This document shows positions 37,846 through 48,876 of a stretch of 64,000 nucleotides of DNA, one piece after another (position 1 is the stretch's first letter; each line of letters starts with the position of its first letter). Origin of the DNA: Hydnum rufescens UP504 (taxonomy: Eukaryota; Basidiomycota; Agaricomycetes; Cantharellales; Hydnaceae); the NCBI GenBank assembly GCA_014904985.1, contig MU129041.1, positions 36,894-100,893 on the forward strand. Reading direction: 5' to 3'. The translations under genes were made by a program, and so were the position numbers. The notes below the pieces were generated by a model. It worked only from the letters and a program-made list of their open reading frames with translations, did not search any database and had not been told where the DNA came from.

Positions 37846-39091
37846 TTTTCCACCTTCAGGAAATCTAAGCATTCATTCCAGCATCACCAGTCTATCTCAT
37901 CCAAGCCCAACATTCAATATCTGGTGTTTCTTTGTTGTCAGTGTTGAGATTGATTCTAAGTGCACAGGAGATTGCTTATCTTGCCTTGTTAAACTAGTGG
38001 TCATCCTTTGGATTCGGGGTGGGAGGGGTGCAGATCCACCTAATGCAGATGACACAGAGCATACTGCTAGCTCTATCCAGGCTCAACTCAGCAATGATGG
38101 AGATTTTCAAGGACATGGTGTATCCAATATTGCAAGCAGACTTGCAGGGATCATTGATGAATATACAGCATTATAGGCATCATGTGCATACATGTATCAA
38201 AGTGATGTCCTCCCATGACATTGGGATCAATCCTTATCTTGGCCAAGCTTTTTCCTTCAAGTGGAGACAGAAGCTGGAGGCATAGGTGATGGACTGTAAC
38301 ACCATTGCATGTAATATGTCAAAGTTGAAATATTGGAGATAGATATGAGGCCATACTGGGTGCTATGACAAATCTGTGGGATCCAAGCAACAGTGCAATT
38401 TACCCACCCACTTGGTTTAAATGTTGGCAGCTTACTCTATATTGAGGTGGAGGCAGCAACCTGATTGGATGAATGGGAATATTTTTGTGATAGTGTGGCC
38501 CAGCACATTTGTTATATGAAGGTACCAGGGTAATTATCTATAAGGAATTACCAATCTCTCTATCACCATAGCACTGCCATTGAGGCCACAAACAGAACCA
38601 AAACCCACAGGTTCTGACTGTAATATAGTGATCAAATATTATTGTGCATGCTCCTGCAAAGTGCCCTTAGCCTCTTTCCTAATTTAGTTGCTGATGTAAT
38701 TAGCATAGCCACAAGTATTGTAGCTGTGGGCCTAGCCAAGAATGGAGTATCTTTTCCCCAGTCTTCTATGCTCTTGTGTGAACCATGAATCTAACAAAGC
38801 AACTAGCACAGCCATGCAACCTAGTTGTGTAACAACCCACTTCAGTCAAGCCACCCAAACTGTCACTGTAGAGCATGGTGTTGAGAAGGATAAGGGAGAG
38901 TTGTGTACAAGCATGACTCTACAAAGTGAGCTTTGTATTCTATCACACTAGCTGACTTCTCCCTTGCCTCCCTAGATAGTAGCTGAGCCCTTTGGCCAGC
39001 TACTAACATTTCCTTTCTACCATCCCCTCCGTCTCCCCCACTTCTCCTGTGTTTGAGGTGAAGCAAGTGCCTAGCCTTGTCCACAGTCCTC
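37846..39091. other. CpG-poor region without a recognised gene
   Basis: The sequence between the array gene stop and the KDZ end has one modest open frame (38019-38285, plus, 88 codons) of no recognised family. A second frame around 38040-38175 reads ADDTEHTASSIQAQLSNDGD before a stop. It may be remnants of an old element or a decayed gene. Confidence 0.35.
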
Positions 39092-39129
39092 AGGCTGGTC
39101 AGCCAATTATCAGTATCTAATTAGATATA

Positions 39130-39225
39130 CAGCCCATGGGGCCCCTGGTGGCCCCTGTGGGCTAACTTGGGGGGCTCAAGTACTGATCCAGGGGCCCCTG
39201 CACCATTTTAGGGGCCCCAGGGGCC
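39130..39225. repeat. Subterminal GGGGCCCC palindrome cluster, KDZ copy 1
   Basis: Several GGGGCCCCTG or GGCCCC motifs occur within 100 bp of the element end. Similar motifs occur beside the second end (49020-49180). Transposase-binding sites are a possible role. Confidence 0.6.
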
Positions 39226-39395
39226 CCTCAGCACTGCCTCCAAAGGCCTCATTTCAAACCTGAGTATTTTCTAAGTTCAGCTAAGGGCCCCCCACAATTA
39301 ACTTAATGGTTTTGGTTTCTGTATTATTTTTGCTAAGTACATATGTAGATAACATGGACTTATTCTTCATCACTACTAGTCTCACTTCCCATATC

Positions 39396-40238
39396 TGTCA
39401 GGATCAAATTGACATTTGCTTCCGCTTAAGGACTTACCCATTGGAGTATCATTCTTCATTGACTCTATCATATGGTGCCTACTTCCTCAAATGCTCTCAT
39501 CTCCTCTCTCCCTCCATTCACTAAGGGGGTTATTGTCATCCTTGCCATTATTGGCATTTCTCTTATTATTATTGCCCTCATTCTATCGGGCCTCAATCAG
39601 TGGGCTATGGGCTGGGTAGTCAACCAGTGGCAGCATTGGCGCCCTTGTCAGCACCTGTCATTCCCTCACTCCCCATGTGAGTCCATGGAGTTGCCAATCC
39701 AGACTCCCCCTCCTCCTCCTCTGCCCTCAGTCCCTGAATCCACACCACCCATCCCAATCCATACTCCATCCACATCATTATGGTCCTTCAACACTTTGGA
39801 CACCTTTGGAGTACCCAGGCATACACTGCCTTGGAAGTACATATGCTAAGGGGGATACATATGGAAGTTGGGGCATAGCCATGTGGAGGTGTGCACAGGA
39901 TTCATAACATGGCTGCATCAGCTTAGTGAGGCTTAGTGATGGTGGCTGTGGAGGCTGACTGATGGGCTGTGGAGCATTCTAGGAGGATCTGGAAGGTTAT
40001 GGAAGATGGTGGAAGGCTCTGGAAGGCTGGTGGCTGTGTGCAGGAAATAGTATTTATAGCCCTTTGCAGTTGGGGGATCACCAGTTTTGATCTCTCAGGA
40101 TTCCCACTGCGATAGGTGCGAGACTTGTGTGTCCCTTGTTGTGTGGTGTATACTCAGGATTCCCACTGTGATAGTATGTGGTTAATTAATCTCTTTCCTC
40201 TTTCTGTTTGTGGCTTTGACAGCAGTGTCGCCCTGACA
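39396..40238 (+). mobile_element. Solo LTR with perfect 5-bp target duplication
   Basis: 843 bp, beginning TGTCAGGATCAAATTGAC and ending GTGTCGCCCTGACA, with TGTCAG/CTGACA inverted tips. It is flanked by ATATC (39391-39395 and 40239-40243). It lies within KDZ coding sequence and contains an intact 125-codon frame. Two copies of a 59-bp internal repeat (ACTCAGGATTCCCACTGTGA...) lie near the 3' end. Confidence 0.9.
39472..39849 (+). CDS. Small membrane protein frame inside solo LTR, copy 1
   Basis: 125 residues from ATG 39472. A short Ser-rich start is followed by a strong transmembrane segment (GVIVILAIIGISLIIIALIL), then GLNQWAMGWVVNQWQHW, a Pro-rich stretch, and the end GVPRHTLPWKYIC. The same length and frame are intact in the second LTR (45910-46287), about 85% identical by eye, despite decay all around. 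No family was recognised. Its place in an LTR makes it an unusual candidate gene of the element, but a chance open frame cannot be excluded. Confidence 0.4.
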   Translation: MVPTSSNALISSLPPFTKGVIVILAIIGISLIIIALILSGLNQWAMGWVVNQWQHWRPCQHLSFPHSPCESMELPIQTPPPPPLPSVPESTPPIPIHTPSTSLWSFNTLDTFGVPRHTLPWKYIC

Positions 40239-40539
40239 ATATCATCAGAATGACCCTCATGAAGGAGGTCTGTAGCTGCAAGTGGGACTGGGTCAGCAAT
40301 AACTGGCCAAGGCTCCAGCTCAAATTCTTCATCATCATCTGAGCTATCCACCTCCCCTTCTCCAGGGCCCACTGTCCATTTGTCTGACCTTGGCAACTTT
40401 GGGATTGCTGCTTGTTCAGCTAAGGACCCTGCCAACTTGGACAGGGGTGGGATGGGCACCCTGCAATCAAGCCAAGCCCAGGTCTCACTAGTCAAGGCTC
40501 TGCCACCTCATCAAGGGAAATCAGCCCAAGAGATGCCAG

Positions 40540-40700
40540 ATTGAGGCATGTTGGATTGAGTGACATTGGATTGAGCAACATTGGATTGAGTGACATCAGA
40601 TTGAGTGACCTTGGATTGAGTGACATCAGATTGAGTGACCTTGGATTGAGTGACATTGGATGGGGCAACCTCAGATTGAGTGACCTTGGACTGAGCAACA
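40540..40700. repeat. 15-bp minisatellite in KDZ coding sequence
   Basis: Repeats of the type TTGGATTGAGTGACA encode, on the minus strand, runs of Thr-Gln-Ser-(Lys/Asp/Asn)-Val. Confidence 0.8.
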
Positions 40701-43181
40701 TTGGGGGCTAATACATCAATGGAGAATCCCTGCCTCTTGCCCAAATCTATAAGCCACTGAGCATGTTCCCACAAGAAGAACTGGAGGTTGGGATCCTCTG
40801 TAGGTAGACTAAATTAGCACACCCTTCTGTCAGATATCACCCCCTTACCTTTGGAAGCCTGTAAAACAGTGATCAATGCAGCTGATTCATCATTGAACCA
40901 ATGCTGCAAAGAGGACCATTCATGTTCACAGAGATATAGCTCATCATGGCAATTTGTGATTCCTTGAACAATTTGGATCCCATTTTTGGACATCCTCATC
41001 CCCTAGCCAAGGAGGGACCTGTCCACCAAATTCATCATCAGCAAGTCCAATATCTTGCCAGATATCATTGTCCACATCAAGACTAAAAAGACCCTTAATC
41101 TCAATGGGAGGAGGGATGACTGCATTATGGGGAATCCCACACTGACCACAAAGCTTGAGCATACTGAGTTGGTGCTTATTGTAGTCCACAACACAGTTCT
41201 TGATTGACCAATACTGCCATTTCAATGCTTTATTCATGTGTTCTGCAGTACTGTGATATATCATCAGGGATAATAACATTAATATGATATAATATGAGTT
41301 AAACTCCAACTATGAATAACTCACCTAATGCTTTGCTCCTGAAAGCACTGGTGAGATTATGTGCCTCAAAATTCCTCTGGCATGCCTTGGCAAGAATGCA
41401 CACTTTAAGTGCATGCATATTAAGTTGGTGTTCAAACCATGGGTGATCCTTCATTTTCTTGAGGTTGTCATATGATACTGGGTCTCCAAGCTTGAGTATG
41501 GAAGTTAAATCATCCTCTTGCTTTGACAAGCATGAGATGACTTTCTCTTGTTCAGCAAGGGCAGATTTAATCTCCCTGACCTCATTCTGAGTTGCAATGG
41601 TATCAGACACTGGTGCAGCAATGAGTTGCTTCTGGAGGACCTCAACAAGATCCTGAGCTGCATCAAGGCATTGACAGACAGCCAGAATCTTCTCAACAGC
41701 AAGGAATCCCTTTTTCTTTGATTGTCACTCAAGAGGTTGGCTCTGGTAGGCTTGCTGTTCTTCAAATTGAGACTCCAGGAACTCATTGCTGAGTGGGATT
41801 CTGGCTCTCTTCTCCTGAGCAATTATGAGGTGAGCCTTTGTAGCTTTAACACACCTTCTCCAACCAGACACAGGAGTGGGAGGAGCAGGACTGGTGGGAG
41901 TGGCATCAGGGTGAGGGACAAGCTTCAGTTGACTCTGAACATTGGGATATTTATGGTCATTCACCAGGGTCTTCTCATCCAACTCATTGTTCAAACACAT
42001 CTTATCACCTGCAATTATCTGGGTGATTTCTGCTCTCACCAAGGAAACAAGCACTTGATAGTATGCAAGTGCATTTTCAAAGTGTCACCAAAATGAGTCT
42101 CCCATGGCAAATTCATGCCCACAAGCCCTGAGATATTCCACCACCATGGTGCCCATGCCCTTTGATTGGGTGCCATGTTGAGAAAAAGGGAGGCTATGGG
42201 TTCCAACATGTTGTGACTGACTGCCAAGCTAGGACAAAGAGGGGCACAAGGAAAAAGCCACTGGATGCCAGCTGTGTGGCACAAGCAGACCTCTAGCACA
42301 ATGTTCTCCAATTGCTCCATGGAAACACAGAGCACCTTAAGGGAGTGAAGCTTCTTGCCACATGTGCACATAGCTGGATTGCCAGGGGTACTGCTAGCAG
42401 ACTTGGAGAAATGTTCCTGCATGGCTTTCATGAAAGGGCATAGAAGGCTGGGAAGCACATCATTATTCCACCTATATGCCTGAGCATGTTTATGGCATGC
42501 ATGGCAAGATTGCCTATCTTTCAGTATCTGTATTTTTGAGGGAGAAGCTTGAACACTCTCATATTGCAGAGCAAGGGGCTCCCAGCTGACATATTTGGAT
42601 TGCATAAAAGGGGTATCTGGAGTAGCCACTGATGATGATAAGTATTCGAGTGAAGGAGAGGGTGAGGTGAGAGATGCAGATGCATGTGGTGAAGGGAGAA
42701 TTGAAGGTGTACTGGAGCCTCTCAGCTTTTTGGAGGGTTGTGGATGCTCAGGCTGGTCATTTTGAGCTTTCTGTGCTTTCTGCTCTGAGCATTTCTCTCT
42801 TCTCTGTGGCAACATGTCCAATCATTATGGCAACAATTCTGGTACCTGCAGAGGTGGATGAGGCTGTATGACAAGTTCTGATGAGTGGTGGCTGCAGACA
42901 ACGCTGTGGCATGACACTCAAGAACCTTCAAAGAGGGCATGAGGTGGCTGGATTAGACTGGGAAAAAAAAAAAAGACAATAGGGTGGAGCCATGTGAGAT
43001 ATGTTCCCAGGGGACTGTATGCTGGGTTCTGATGAGTGGTGACTGCAGACAAAGCTGCAGTGTGACACTCAAGAACCTTTGAAGAGGATGTGCAGTGTTG
43101 GAGGGATAAGTCCCTGCTATGTACAAACCCTGTCTGAAGCTGATTTTCCAACCAAACAAACAAATTGATCATCCATCTGAT

Positions 43182-43821
43182 TATGGTTGCCAAAGTCAGG
43201 TTCAGGTCAGGTTTTGCCCCATTTGGGCAAAACCTGAACCTAACCTGAAGAAAACCTATCTTAGGTTAGGTTCAGGTCAGGTTCAGGTTTAACCCAGGTT
43301 CAAACCTGAAATCATGAGCCCCTTCAGACATGAGAAATATCTGAGCTGAACACTGATTTTAACCATAATCCAGAATGAGTCATCAATTCTGGCAAGTTCC
43401 AGAGTGATGTAAGCCAGTTCCTTGGTGGAGAAATAGGTTACTTTGAACTGAAGTTAAACATAAAACCTCATGCACAGTTTATATTGACTATGTATAGTCA
43501 ATATAAACTGTGCATGAGGTTTTATGTTTAACTTCAGTTCAAAGTAACCTATTTCTCCACCAAGGAACTGGCTTACATCACTCTGGGACTTGCCAGAATT
43601 GATGACTCATTCTGGATTATGGTTAAAATCAGTATTCAGCTCAGATATTTCTCATGTCTGAAGGGGCTCATGATTTCAGGTTTGAACCTGGGTTAAACCT
43701 GAAAACATGGGGACCTAAAACCTGAAATCACCCATGAGGGCAAAACCTGAACCTGACCACAGGTCAGGTTCAGGTTCAAACTCAGGTTTCCAGGGTTTGT
43801 AACCTGACTTCAGCAACCATA
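43182..43821. mobile_element. Foldback MITE with 8-bp target duplication
   Basis: 640 bp that is almost one long hairpin, with its centre near 43492 (GACTA TGTA TAGTC). Ends are TATGGTTGC and GCAACCATA. The flanks CATCTGAT (43174-43181 and 43822-43829) are a perfect 8-bp duplication, as made by hAT-type transposases. The arms contain repeated AGGTTCAGGT motifs. Confidence 0.9.
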
Positions 43822-43829
43822 CATCTGAT

Positions 43830-45132
43830 CCTTAATTTTCAAACTGTTCATTCATTGGAGAAACAGTCTAAATTCTACATGTCTGAAACCCATCAATCCA
43901 TGTCATTCCTTTGCCTTAAGGGTGAAGAATTGTGATTATGCAATGATGCGGACTGTGCCTGGCCTTCATTCTGGACCCACAGACCCATCACATAATCCAG
44001 AAAGGGGCTGCACTACTCTCAAGGAGTATTTTTCAAATTTCTCCATCAGTTTTGATTGGATCAACTTGGAACAATAGCGCCCAGAAATATACGAGTTGTA
44101 CCTATCTAAAGGTACCAAACATGCAACAAACAGATCGAAAATGTGGTCCCTGTACCATTATCTTTCTATGTTCCATACTCTGAAGGAGTATTTCTTGATT
44201 TTCAAAGCCAATTCCTATCGGATTACTTTTCAAATACTACACTCTGAAAGCTGTTAAAAATGCGCATCAAACGGTATTAAGGACAAAGTGATCAGATAAG
44301 AACTCCATTTTTCACAAGACAACCCCTTCCTCATGACTCCCCCCTTGCTCCACCAACACAAATGACAAATTGGTTCTGACCCTCTTAATTAAGATGCAAA
44401 GGAGACTCAGGGTAACCTATTACACCTTTCCTTAAGGGAATCTATCCAGTTTCAAGGGAGTAATGCCTTGTAAAGTGTTTTTTGCTCTTTTTCACTTGAT
44501 TCTTGAATATCTCCACCAGTTTTGAAGCTTTTAGCTTCATTTCTTTTTCACTATGCTTCCCTTATCTCCACTTTTCTCCTGGAATTCTTAATTGTGGTCT
44601 GGAATGTATATAAAGGGGAGGGGGCATGTAAATATTTAGTTTTCCCCCCTATCACAGTTTGAGGCACTGAAGTATTGCCACTGTCTGGAGGAGATTTCCC
44701 ACTTGTCAAGACTGTGTACAGCCACATTAAGACTGAATAGTCAAGAGGAAAACTTCAGGGTGTGACCTTGACATCTTATTTTGTGACACTGATCTATTCC
44801 CTTGAGCCACCACTGTTCATTGGGATTTTCTATTAACCAGAAAGACCTTCATCTCTCCAGACCTGAATATTCAAATTGTCCCCATGGCTCCCTTCTTTTG
44901 TCCTCTCCTCAACAATGTGGACAGTAGTTGGATTAGTTTAATAACCATCCTGCTGACAAATTGGTGGTCCTTACAGGGGAGCCACAAGATCTCAATTCAG
45001 ATTTCTCATTGACAACACACACAAATACTACAAACAAATACATAAATGTCTATGATCATGTACACCCATATGCCTGGGCCATGTTCCAGAGACACCCCTT
45101 GATTCAAAGGAAAATGGATATTATGATTCCTT
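43830..45132 (+). mobile_element. Probable LTR and leader of a Ty3/gypsy element
   Basis: This non-coding stretch precedes gag. TATATAAAGGGGAGGGGG at 44605 resembles an LTR promoter with downstream poly-pyrimidine. Tracts such as AAGGAGTATTTTTCAAATTTC are typical of degenerate LTRs. The left boundary is not defined. Confidence 0.35.
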
Positions 45133-45909
45133 GTGGAATACAAGTTCTGTGCCACTGTGGCTGGCCTCAGTTCCACTCAGACTATACAACAAATCACCCA
45201 TTATTGTGACATGAAATCCAAAAGATTCATTGAGTCCTTGGATGAATATTACAAAGATGACTGCGATCTTTTCAAGTCCCACCTTCTCGAATTTTACCCC
45301 TCGGAAGAGGAAAAGCCTTACTACAGACCTGATCATCTGCTCAAGTTTGTATGGAAAGAATGAAAAGTCTTGTCTGTTGAGGTGTTTGATTAATACTTTT
45401 GTGAGTTCATGGTTATTGTGAAATCTCTTGAAGATCAGAAAGCCTTGTCCAAGATGGACAGGGATAATTACTTTTGGCAAGGCATCAAGCCTCCTTCATT
45501 CTGTGAAGAAATTGCAATTGTCTTGCAAAACTCAAAGTGATGGATGGATTTGATGAGTCCTCCATTGATGAATGAAGCAATGTGCATGGTCAAAATATGC
45601 CTTAGTTGAGACTTGTATCAGGTTCTGGATGATGATGAGTGATACAAAGTACATGATGACAGGAGCTCAACAGCTTCCTCAAGCCTGGGGGAAGAGTCCT
45701 CTTTTGACTTGCACTCAGAAGAAGCAAGACATCCTAGATCCAAAAAGCATCACATCAAACATGAGACAAAACAGAAAAAGGAAGAGTCTATGACAAAACC
45801 TTTGGAGGCTAAGCCACAAGACACACCCAACACTGTCTGGATCAAATTGACATTTGCTTCTGCCTGTGGACTTACCTGTCAGAGTATTATTCTTCATCAA
45901 CTCTATCAT

Positions 45910-46287
45910 ATGGCACCTACTTCTTCAAATGCTCTTGTCTCCTCTCTCCCTCCATTCACTAAGGGGGTTATTGTCATCCTTGCCATTATTGGCATTTCTC
46001 TTATTATTATTGCCCTCATTCTATCAGGCCTCAACCAGTGGGCTATGGGCTGGGTAGTCAATCAGTGGCAGCATTGGCACCCTTGTCAGCACCTGTTGTT
46101 CCCTCACTCCCTGCATGAGTCCATGCAGTTGCCAATCCAGACTCCTCCCCCTCCTACTCTGCCCCCAGTCCCTGAACCTGCACCACCTGTCCCAATCCCT
46201 ACTCCCTCGGCATTACTATGGTCCTTTGACTCCTTTGACACCTTTGGAGTACCCAGGCATACACTGCCTTGGAAGTATATATACTAA
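45910..46287 (+). CDS. Small membrane protein frame inside solo LTR, copy 2
   Basis: 125 residues, the same length as copy 1. Identical transmembrane core (GVIVILAIIGISLIIIALIL) and identical GVPRHTLPWKYI near the end. Differences fall mainly in the Pro-rich part. Function unknown. Confidence 0.4.
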   Translation: MAPTSSNALVSSLPPFTKGVIVILAIIGISLIIIALILSGLNQWAMGWVVNQWQHWHPCQHLLFPHSLHESMQLPIQTPPPPTLPPVPEPAPPVPIPTPSALLWSFDSFDTFGVPRHTLPWKYIY

Positions 46288-46515
46288 GGGGGATGTGTAA
46301 GGAGGTTAGGGCATAGCCATGTGGAGGTGTGCACAGGATTCGTAACATGGCTGTGTCAGCTTAGTGAGGCTTAGTGATGGTGGCTGTGGAGGCTGATTGA
46401 TGGGCTGTGTCCATGATGGGGATGCATCATCTTGATGGGCTGTGGAGGCTGTGGTGGCTGTGTTCAGGAAGTAGTACTTATAGCCCTTTGCAGTTGGGGG
46501 ATCACCAGTTTTGAT

Positions 46516-46720
46516 CTCTCAGGATTCCCACTGCAATAGGTGTGAGACTTGTGTGTCCCTTGTTGTGTGGTGTATACTCAGGATTCCCACTGTGATAGGT
46601 GTGAGACATGTGTGTCCCTTGTTGTGTGGTGTATACTCAGGATTCCCACTGTGATAGGTGTGAGACATGTGTGTCCCTTGTTGTGTGGTGTATACTCAGG
46701 ATTCCCACTGTGATAGCATG
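46516..46720. repeat. 59-bp tandem repeat in LTR
   Basis: Four units of ACTCAGGATTCCCACTGTGA...TTGTGTGGTGTAT, the first degenerate. Confidence 0.85.
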
Positions 46721-47077
46721 TGGTTAATTAATCTCTTTCCTCTTTCTGTTTGTGGCTTTGACAGCAGTGTTTCCCTGACAGACACTGTTAAATCAAGTAT
46801 GGATGATCTTGTTGAAAAGATTGGGCATTTAACAATTGTGATAAGCTGGTACAAGGCTGAAAGGATTGGAAAACCACCTGTAAAAACCACCTCTCCAATA
46901 CAATGCTTTATGTGTGGAGAATATGGCCACTTACTCAAAGACTGCCTTGAGATGAAGGCCTTTATTACAAAAAAGGTGGCACACATCTTTGACTTAACAA
47001 AAGATATGATGATGCCAGCAAAGGTATGAGAATGGAGTTGCCTCTTAGCAGATACTAACAAGTGTTTGATACTTCCT

Positions 47078-48870
47078 AGCTTGGCCATATCACCTCAGAT
47101 AATGCCAGTGCGAATGATGCAGCAATGAAAGAATTGGAGGGACTCCTCACTGTGGCTGGTGTTGATGATTGGGATGCACTTGAGAACAGAGTCCAGTATG
47201 AGTCATTTAGACTCATTATTCCTTTGTCTAATGTTTTGATTGCTTGGGCAGCTGTATGTCGCATACCATCAACCTCACTCAAGGTGCCTTCATCAAGGGA
47301 CTTTCAACAGCAATTCCTGGTGCCTCATTTAACACTGACATTGGGACTCCCAAAGATGATGAAGGTGACATCATCAATCTGATTACCAGCATGGATGAAG
47401 CTGATTCTACAAATCCATTTCCCACCAGGAGCTTACTCTTCAAAATCTATGCATTTATTGTAAAGGTATGCAGATTATTATAGTTCTTGGGCTCTTACTA
47501 ATACCAAGGGTTATTATCATGAGGTCCACTGCTCACCCCCCACAAAAAACTTCCTTCACCAGTGTTGCCAGGATGTTGGAACCAAGGAACTTGAACTGAT
47601 CATGTATGTGGTCACACACTGGGGTCCTGGCTGAGTGCCTTGAAGTGAGTAGTAGAACAAAAAAAGGCAAGCATGCAGTGCCATGGATTTGGGGTTTAGT
47701 ACAGAACTAAGTGAATTTAAGTACACTTAGGCAATTATCTGATTCACTTGTTATGCTGATGGAGAAGGTGTACCTACCCTGGAAAAAGGAACACCAAAAT
47801 ACTCTCAATATGCCCTTACTGAGACTGAATGGGAGCTAACTAATCTAATCATTGAAGTCCTTCAAGTACAAGAGTTGTAATCTCTCAGGACTTGGATGGA
47901 CTAAATAATATTCTCACCTTCATTCAGGAGGCTGATCTTGTACAGCAACAATTCTCAGGTGAGAGTGAGCCAACCATGTGGAGGTTGCTTATTACCTTCA
48001 AGAATTTTATCTTGCAGTGGGAGGCCATGTCGCAACAGCCCTGGTTTTCACCTCTTGCACCTGCAATCATGGCAGGCACAAAGCTCATGACTAAATATTA
48101 CAACCTCTCAGACCATTCACTTGTGGTGGTTGTGAGTTCATGTGTGTTCATCCCTATGTCATAATGTCGGTACTGGTGATGTAAATATGCTATTCCCTTT
48201 AGTACTGGACCCTCACATGAAAGACTTATATATCAGGGAGGAGTGGGAAGATATATGTGTGGAGCAGGCACTTGAGAAATTCTGAATTGAGGTCAGTCTT
48301 TGTGTCTCTATTGTAATGTGTGCTCATGGATGACTTGGTCTCATTAGTTTGACAAATACAAGTCATGATATGATGCAAAGCGAGCCCACCTGAGGCAGGT
48401 TATGGAAATGCTTGCCATGTCCATGCAGTCACAGCACAAAGATTGAAGGAAGCATCTGAATCTGGGGCTCACAAAGAATTGGATGCATATATTGTAGATC
48501 CTCTTGCACCCGAGGCTAACTTCAACATGTTGAAATGGTGGAAGGTATATTTACTCTTGACCCTTCTCCCTTTTTTAAGACCTCATTAATACTAAGCATG
48601 GGATTAGGATCACACAGGCCAATACCTGGTTCTCACATTGATGGCACAGGATTACTTGGCCATTCAAGCATCATCAGTTCCTTGTGAACAGGTTTTTTCT
48701 TCTAGTAAAGACACTGATAGCTATTTGCATACCTGACTTCAGAACATTTTGGTAAGATACAGCTGGCTAAGGGCCACCTTCAGAAGATGTGCAGGGAACA
48801 AATGGAAGAAAGGGAGGGCTATGAACAGGGTGTGCATAGAAAGTGGGATGGAAAGGAGATGGAAACTCTG
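47078..48870 (+). pseudogene. hAT-family transposase, decayed
   Basis: Exons read LGHITSDNASANDAAMKELE (catalytic Asp region), then after a short intron CMSHTINLTQGAFIKGL, then YSQYALTETEWELTNLIIEV. The dimerisation region is around DYLAIQASSVPCEQVFSSS near 48645-48710. This order is that of hAT transposases. TGA codons interrupt several exons (for example near 48282 and 48367). The N-terminal BED-type region is not visible, and the upstream exon appears to be retroelement gag. Confidence 0.7.
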
Positions 48871-48876
48871 TAGTAG

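Larger units (their letters stand above)
22560..37850. repeat. Right arm of large inverted duplication
   Basis: Mirror image of 269-12310. The outer end of the left arm is hidden by the gap, so total arm length is unknown. Confidence 0.85.
39360..42815 (-). pseudogene. KDZ transposase with CxC1-like cysteine cluster, core deleted
   Basis: The N-terminal part (42815 to about 42040) carries the cysteine cluster: CHACHKHAQAYRW, CTCGKK, VCLCHTAGIQWLFPCAPLCP, SLAVSHNMLE, then LFLNMAPNQRAW. The C-terminal part shows the family signature PIEIKGLFSLDVDNDIWQD, then WLGDEDVQ, and in the next frame GIQIVQGITNCHDELYLCEHEW. The tail is acidic (DSSDDDEEFELEP). The catalytic RNase H-fold centre expected between these is missing at about 42040-42055. 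Several frameshifts and an LTR insertion disrupt it. Removing the LTR joins GHSDD to a Ser/Glu-rich end and TAA at 39360. KDZ elements (Iyer et al., PNAS 2014) are typical of basidiomycetes and associated there with TET/JBP genes. Confidence 0.7.
39092..42960 (-). mobile_element. KDZ-type DNA transposon, internally deleted
   Basis: The right-hand coding end is bounded at 39092 by CAGGCTGGTCAGCCAATTAT, which recurs at 48877. Coding runs on the minus strand (see separate entry). A solo LTR is inserted at 39396-40238. The 5' end is not defined and is probably near the A-run at 42962-42974. Confidence 0.6.
45834..46780 (+). mobile_element. Second solo LTR of the same family
   Basis: 947 bp, starting TGTCTGGATCAAATTGAC and ending TTTCCCTGACA, flanked by AACAC and GACAC (one mismatch). 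Removing it restores continuous gag coding. It carries four 59-bp internal repeats (46516-46720) against two in the first copy, which accounts for most of its extra length. Confidence 0.85.
45133..47025 (+). pseudogene. gag of a Ty3/gypsy element, interrupted by a solo LTR
   Basis: The frame carries MKSKRFIESLDEYYKDDCDL and YPSEEEKPYYRPDHL, a pattern found in agaricomycete retroelement gag proteins. It continues past in-frame TGA codons at 45361, 45538 and 45607 to a Lys/Glu-rich region. A solo LTR lies at 45834-46780. Beyond it the frame resumes with MDDLVEKIGHL and the zinc knuckle CFMCGEYGHLLKDC (CX2CX4HX4C). A donor follows PAK at about 47022. Protease and reverse transcriptase are absent, and hAT sequence follows directly. 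Confidence 0.6.

Noticed and set aside
38019..38285. 88-codon open frame between array and KDZ element
   Set aside because: No family recognised, and surrounding frames have stops. Not enough to call a gene.
45133..46290. Env-like third gene placed between gag and the 3' LTR
   Set aside because: The TGTCAG/CTGACA tips and target duplications show that the membrane-protein frame lies inside solo LTRs, not in an internal env position.
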